From assembly GCA_037893225.1 (NCBI GenBank), contig JAZGUH010000627.1:806001-870000 (forward strand): DNA of 64,000 nt, read 5' to 3'. This stretch comes from Hippasteria phrygiana. Its lineage: Eukaryota; Echinodermata; Asteroidea; Valvatida; Goniasteridae. Positions within the stretch are counted from its first letter, which is position 1; each line of letters opens with the position of its first letter. Made by a program: the position numbers and the translations under genes. Below the pieces are notes generated by a model, which searched no databases, was not told the origin of the DNA, and saw only the letters and a program-made list of their open reading frames with translations. Positions 25,301 to 31,300 of the stretch are shown one piece after another.

Positions 25301-28300
25301 ACAATGGGTCAGTAAATAGAATGCCGAACATAATCTCAACCAGTTCGCGTCAGATGACGTGTATACACGCAAAGTTTTTGCGGTATTCGGAACGGATGAC
25401 TGATAAACACGCACTCGATTGAGGCCGGAAATATCTGTCAGCGACCCTCTCGCAGTGAGTGAGGCCGGCAAGATCATGTTGTGCTACCCGCAGATTACGG
25501 CCTGATTCCACCTGAACCCGGCTGGCATCGAGGTTTGTAAAAAATAATCCCGCGCCTGGGTCCGGTGAATGTCAAAATAATCCCAGCGTGAACTGGTTAA
25601 GAGAAAATCCGGTGAATGGCTGACATTACACCAATTGACCTATCGCCATTCTTAAACATAATAGATAATTCGGTCGATTCACAACTCAGTGCGCCACCAG
25701 CGGCTATCCGGGAAAGGCCAATTTCCCACTTTCGGGGTCGGCATCACATCTATCGCGTTGTATTAGATGGTGGACAGTACAGCAGTATGGATTTCGCGTG
25801 AATGCGAGTGGATGAGTTAAAGCAATTTTTGACTAATCGGGGAATACCTTGTGCGGGAAAGAAGAGAGAGGAGTTGATAGATAATAGCGGAGAAGGGGTG
25901 TAAGAAGTGCGGTCGATTGGCGATACCCACTTCCCGTTTTGCGATGTCGACTTTTTCCCATGATGCACTGCGTAATTTGGCCTTTTTCCGGTTGCCGCTG
26001 GCAGGGCACCGAGTTATGAATCGACCGAATTATATCACCTGTTGAACGTAACGTGATATTCCAAATCTGAGACGTACCACAAACATGTGCAAGCACCCGC
26101 ATATGCGTCTTGTTGAAACGCAATACGCAAATGCACTACCACGGGCACATGCGTTTCGTACCATCGTGCATGTACGTAAAGAAAAGTTTACGATGAGCAA
26201 ATCGCTGTCTCAAAAAATTTGTCTCAAATAATCCAAGACAACTCCGGTCAGAGATACGAGCTTTTGTGTATGCGGTGCGCCATTTTATGCTATTTCGCAT
26301 GCTGCACATGCGCAAAAGGTGTCCAAGAACTCGAAACGACGATAAATCAATAAGCCAGTTCGGTATTTTAACTGTGCATGTGCACAATGACATTTTGTCT
26401 GAATGACCCGCGTGACCTAAAGCGCATGTGTGAATGCAAAAGGTGGTTAAATTCAATCAGAATGGGCATTCGCGTAACATGGCGTAACATTACATGTACG
26501 TCAGCAATTTTGTCCGAATAACCTTTGACCTTTGATATACCGAACTGGCTTATTAGTACCTGGTTGTATAGAGTGGGCCATTGGCATGCAAGCACTGCTT
26601 ATCTTTGGCACATTTTCACCCAAGTGACTCTTGATGTTAAAGGTAACATACATTTGCAAACATCCAAAAACAAAATTATTTATGTAATACCTTTCTTGAC
26701 TGTAAGTAAATAATAATCTCAAGCATCCTGTGAAAACAGGGCACCTGGTGTACTGTCATTTTTAAGATGGTGGAATTTTTGTATCAAGTTTTTTTTATTA
26801 TCTGTTTTAATAATTGTTTTTGGTGTTTTTCTTTTAATTGCTTTAACCTACAGGGCCATTTTGAAAAACAGTTTTACTGAATAATGTTACCCTGTTATCA
26901 ATAGATAAATAAAAAAAACATGAACATTCGAAACATCTATGTGAGTATCCAATTGAAAATCATTGGCAAAGATGGCCAATGTCCACATTCTTCGCGTAGT
27001 TGGATCGCACCCCTGCCCTCATCCAGGGAAAACTCACCAGCTCTCTAATTGTTGCCAAGTGGTCATCACTGGTCCCCTCCTTCCCCACTGGCTCCTGGCC
27101 ACTATCATTTCGATGTCTGCCGCTGGGGGTTTTATTGGGAGTTGACGTCTTGAAGCCGTTATCTCTCACTTTCTTCTTCCTCTTCTTGGTCCTTGAGGGG
27201 TCGTGGGGGTGGCTCGTGCCACTGTCCCTGGCGTAGGCTTTCTCCTGATCTCTCCTTTGAAAGGGCAGACTCTCTCGTCAGGATTATGTTTGGGCATGAA
27301 CTAAAGCTACTGATAACAGTTGGACTAAGCTTGCCCAAACCCTATCCAGAGCTGCCAACCTTTTAAAACTCATTTCAGTATTCAGAAAAAGAAAGAAAAA
27401 AAAATAAAATATATATTTTGCTTAGAAAAATCTGTATTTTTCATGAAATTTAAACTACCTTAAAATCAGATTTTTTTTTCACGCGTAAGATAGTCTTAAC
27501 ATGAGCTGGAACAGCACTGGTTCTTAATAGTGTTAATGAAATTTAGCATGCTATGGAGATCATCAATAAAGGGGATACGCCACGTGCCTGGTGATGAGTT
27601 TAATGAACCCATGCGCTGGATGGACCGTCTCCTTATTTTGTTTTTATTTTTTCAAAACTAAATTTGTATCTGTTCGGTTGGGATCACAATAATGAGGCAG
27701 TACACGTGCAGTATAATAAATAGCACACTATGCATGACAAAACATTATTATGGCTGGATTTTACAAAATCCGTATTTGTAAACAAAAATTCATACTTCTG
27801 TATTTTTCGTGAATTTCCGTACAAAATACTGAAAATCCATACTGGTTGGCAGCTCTGCCTATCTAGTCAACCACGTCCCGTGGACCATCTGGAACCAACC
27901 TACCAGGCATGGTTGTGCTGGTTATCAGTAGCAAAGTTTCTATGCTAAACTGTGTCAAGTGAAGAGGGAACCAGTGGCGCAATGGTTTGACTGGAGCCAT
28001 ACGCACTTGGATTCTATTGTCCATGCAAACTGTCAGCAACCAACCATTAGTAAACTATTAACGGCCGTGTCCGAATTACTTTGCTGCAGTTTGAAATTAC
28101 AGACATGCCTAATGTTTTGCATTGGACATTACGGTGTATATTGCTGTTAGCTTTCTGCTGTGACCAGCCTTAGCCACACAGTACCAAATCATATGCCACC
28201 TTGTGTGAAAGAAAATTAAGAGGGTTGTAGCTTTTAGTACAAGGCCATTTAAAAATTCCCAAATAAACATGCAGTGACAGTTTTCAACTGCATTTACAAA

Positions 28301-31300
28301 AGGTTATGGTGAGTTCCATTGAGTTGTCTTAAGGGGCATGGCACAGTGCATATGCACGAGAGGTCATATGGACTTAAGAAAGCCCATAAAGCCCATAAAA
28401 TTCCCCTCATGAAAGCTTAAAAGAGATCCTGGATCCCTCCTTTGATTCGTACGGTACCTTCTGAATTCAACCTCCTCCTCCTCCTCCTCCTCCTCTACCC
28501 TATCTTCATCCTCATCCTCGTCACCATCTCTATCCATCTCCCCTGATGATCCTTGCACATCCTCTGCTGCGCCACTTGCAAGAGCATCTTGCAACTCATG
28601 TATCAAACTTCCCGCCTTGGCACAGATCTCCTCGAATGTTGGCGACAGACGGCTTGAGGGAACTGGTGAGGGACAATCCAAACTGGAAGTGGTATGGGAA
28701 CAGTTTAACAATCCGTCCCTGGCGGAGTGAAAAGTCAATCTGTTTCGAGTGCCAGACAGGGGAGATACCCGAACTTCTGACAGGAATGTAGGAATTTGTT
28801 TGGACACGGACGATCTGTCATCCTCCCCAGTATCATGGAAGCTAGCTTTACCATCTGCTGATGTTGAGACATTCACAAGTTTCTCACACCTGTAGAACTG
28901 GGAATGGACAACAGTTCCCTCTGGTGTCAAATTTAGACCACTGGCCGGCAGGAATGTGACATACACAAAATGTGAGGCTTGGTTTGGCTTGTCCGTGCCA
29001 TTTTCAACTCCAGGAGTACCACAGTTGGTGGTATCTGGCAATGCCGGAAGGGAGTGATTTTCAACTGCACCCAACTTTGAATTTGAGATTTTCTCATAAT
29101 TTTTCACATCGCAGTCATCAATCTGATCATGCGGAGACACAACAGACAGAGAACTTTTCTCTAAAATGGGCTGGCCTTTCCTCTTACACCTTAATGATGA
29201 AGGCAAACTTTGACTCTGATACTCTGCAGGACTGAGGCTTGTTTTGACCAAGCAAAGGTCAAATGTTGATTTTGTCGGGCCATTTAGATCTTTCCCATCA
29301 GCCACCTGTTCCTTTATAACTCTACAAGGGTCTGTTGAGTCAGTTGCTTGAGGTGATTTCTCTTCACCAGATAGCTCTGGCAGGATGGAATTGTCCTGGC
29401 CTCTGTATCCCTTGTGACTCTCGATAATGTTGGAAGTCTCCCTGACCACTTCTTGCAGCTCTCCCAGTTCCGAATGCACCTGTTGTGGTCTCCAGCCGGC
29501 AGGGTAACTTTCAGAGAGAGAGTTTCCACTGATCGAGTCGGCCAAAGGACCAAAGGAAGGGACTGAAAGAAAATTTGAGGATCTGCGACGTAAAGATGAC
29601 TGAAACTGCCAACTTCTCCTTCGCGATCTGGTTGTGGTGTCTGATGCAGCCTTGTTGACATCTTTCGAATCTTCAATAGTGGCCAGATGAGGAAAGTTTG
29701 GTTCACTTCCTTGCTCACAGTTACTGATTCCATCTACTTGAAATTTAGGGCTGAGAGTTTCTGTATTCCTCACAACTGAAAAAGGATCCTCTTCACTGCC
29801 ACCATCAGTGCAGGTGTTTCTATCTTTATGCATGTTTTGTTCTGAAAAGTGCGAGCTTTTTGCCGTTTCCTCCTCGACAGCTTTGTTAATTCTGGATGTT
29901 TCTGTGGCAATGCCATCCAAGACACTAAGGTTGTCTTCTCTGAAATTCACTTCCTTGAACTCTGAACCTTCATTTAACACAGGCTTCTCCTTGGGAAGGA
30001 CAGCCTTTCTTTCTTCTGTGGAATTAAATTCTGCAAACGATTTTGCCTCAGGGAGGGCTGGTAGTGATTGAGTCTGTTGCTTATCTGAAGCAATCTCTTG
30101 ATTCTCTTCCTCACTCTCTTCATCCTGAATGCTAACTAGGCTCCGTTGGCGAACATGGCATTCCAACTTTGCAGCCACCTGCTGTAAGGTCTGTGCCACC
30201 GTCAGTGGTCGGCGGAAAACATCTGATCCGAACGACCCAAATCCATCTGTTGAGGAGCTGCTGTGTTCGGTGATGATCCGGCTGAAGCCTGATAGGATTG
30301 GCTCCATGCCGTCGCTGTACAGGGTGCTTCGCTCGCTCAGTGTGCGTAATTTTCTCCGCTGGAAATTCAGGTGAGCCTCAACAGATGTGCTTCTGATGAT
30401 CTGCGGCTGATCAAACCTGAGCTTCCACTCCTCAATGGGGTTCCTTTCCCCCTGCAAGTGGTCCAGAAATTCTGTGTGTGTTTCGACTTTCTCTCTTTCT
30501 CTTGAACTGTCTTCTAAATCTGGCTCTGAAACTCTCACATTTTCTGAACCAACTTGATCTTGCGGGGGAATTGTGTTGTCTGGATTGTGTAAGCAGTTCT
30601 GGCATTTATGACTGGCTTGCTCACTGCTGCACTGACCTTTACTGGAAAATTGGCTGTCATTCACAGAGGCAGAATCGGGGAGTATAGCATTGATGATGTC
30701 AGCAGTACTTAATGAGATGGTATTCTCACGGTTGTCATGGCAATCATTGTGCAAGCAACCTGCAAAGCTTTCCTCATAGTTATTCAAATCTTCCTCGTGT
30801 TGGTTCTCTTCAAAAAATGATACGAACGGTGCTTTCTCAATTTCTGCTCCACAAAATATGGCATTTTCAGGGATCAGCTGTTTGGTCAAAGTGATAGCAT
30901 CATGCGTATTCCCTTGATGAATGTTCTCTTTTAAATCACCATCAACAAATCTTTCATGCTCAAAATTAACACTATCCTGTGCCCTAGAGTTTTCACCAGT
31001 CAGTGATTTCTTTCCTGCACTACTTGTCTCTTCAATGAATTCATCTTCGAACTCAGCTTCTTTGACTTCAGCTTCTGCTAATTTTGGACGCGGACTTTGA
31101 GAGCCAGTATTCTCTGGCAGCAGGGAAAATGAATCACGATTTTTGCTGTTGTGTATTTTATCTCTGCCATTGTCAGGAGCTGAGCCGAGGGCAGCTTCGG
31201 GAGCCTCAAACGACATTGGGGATATTTCAGAAAATGTTACTTTTGAGAAGCTCTCCCCGTCTGAATATTGCTCTCCATCTTCACCTTCCTCAATCGTAGC

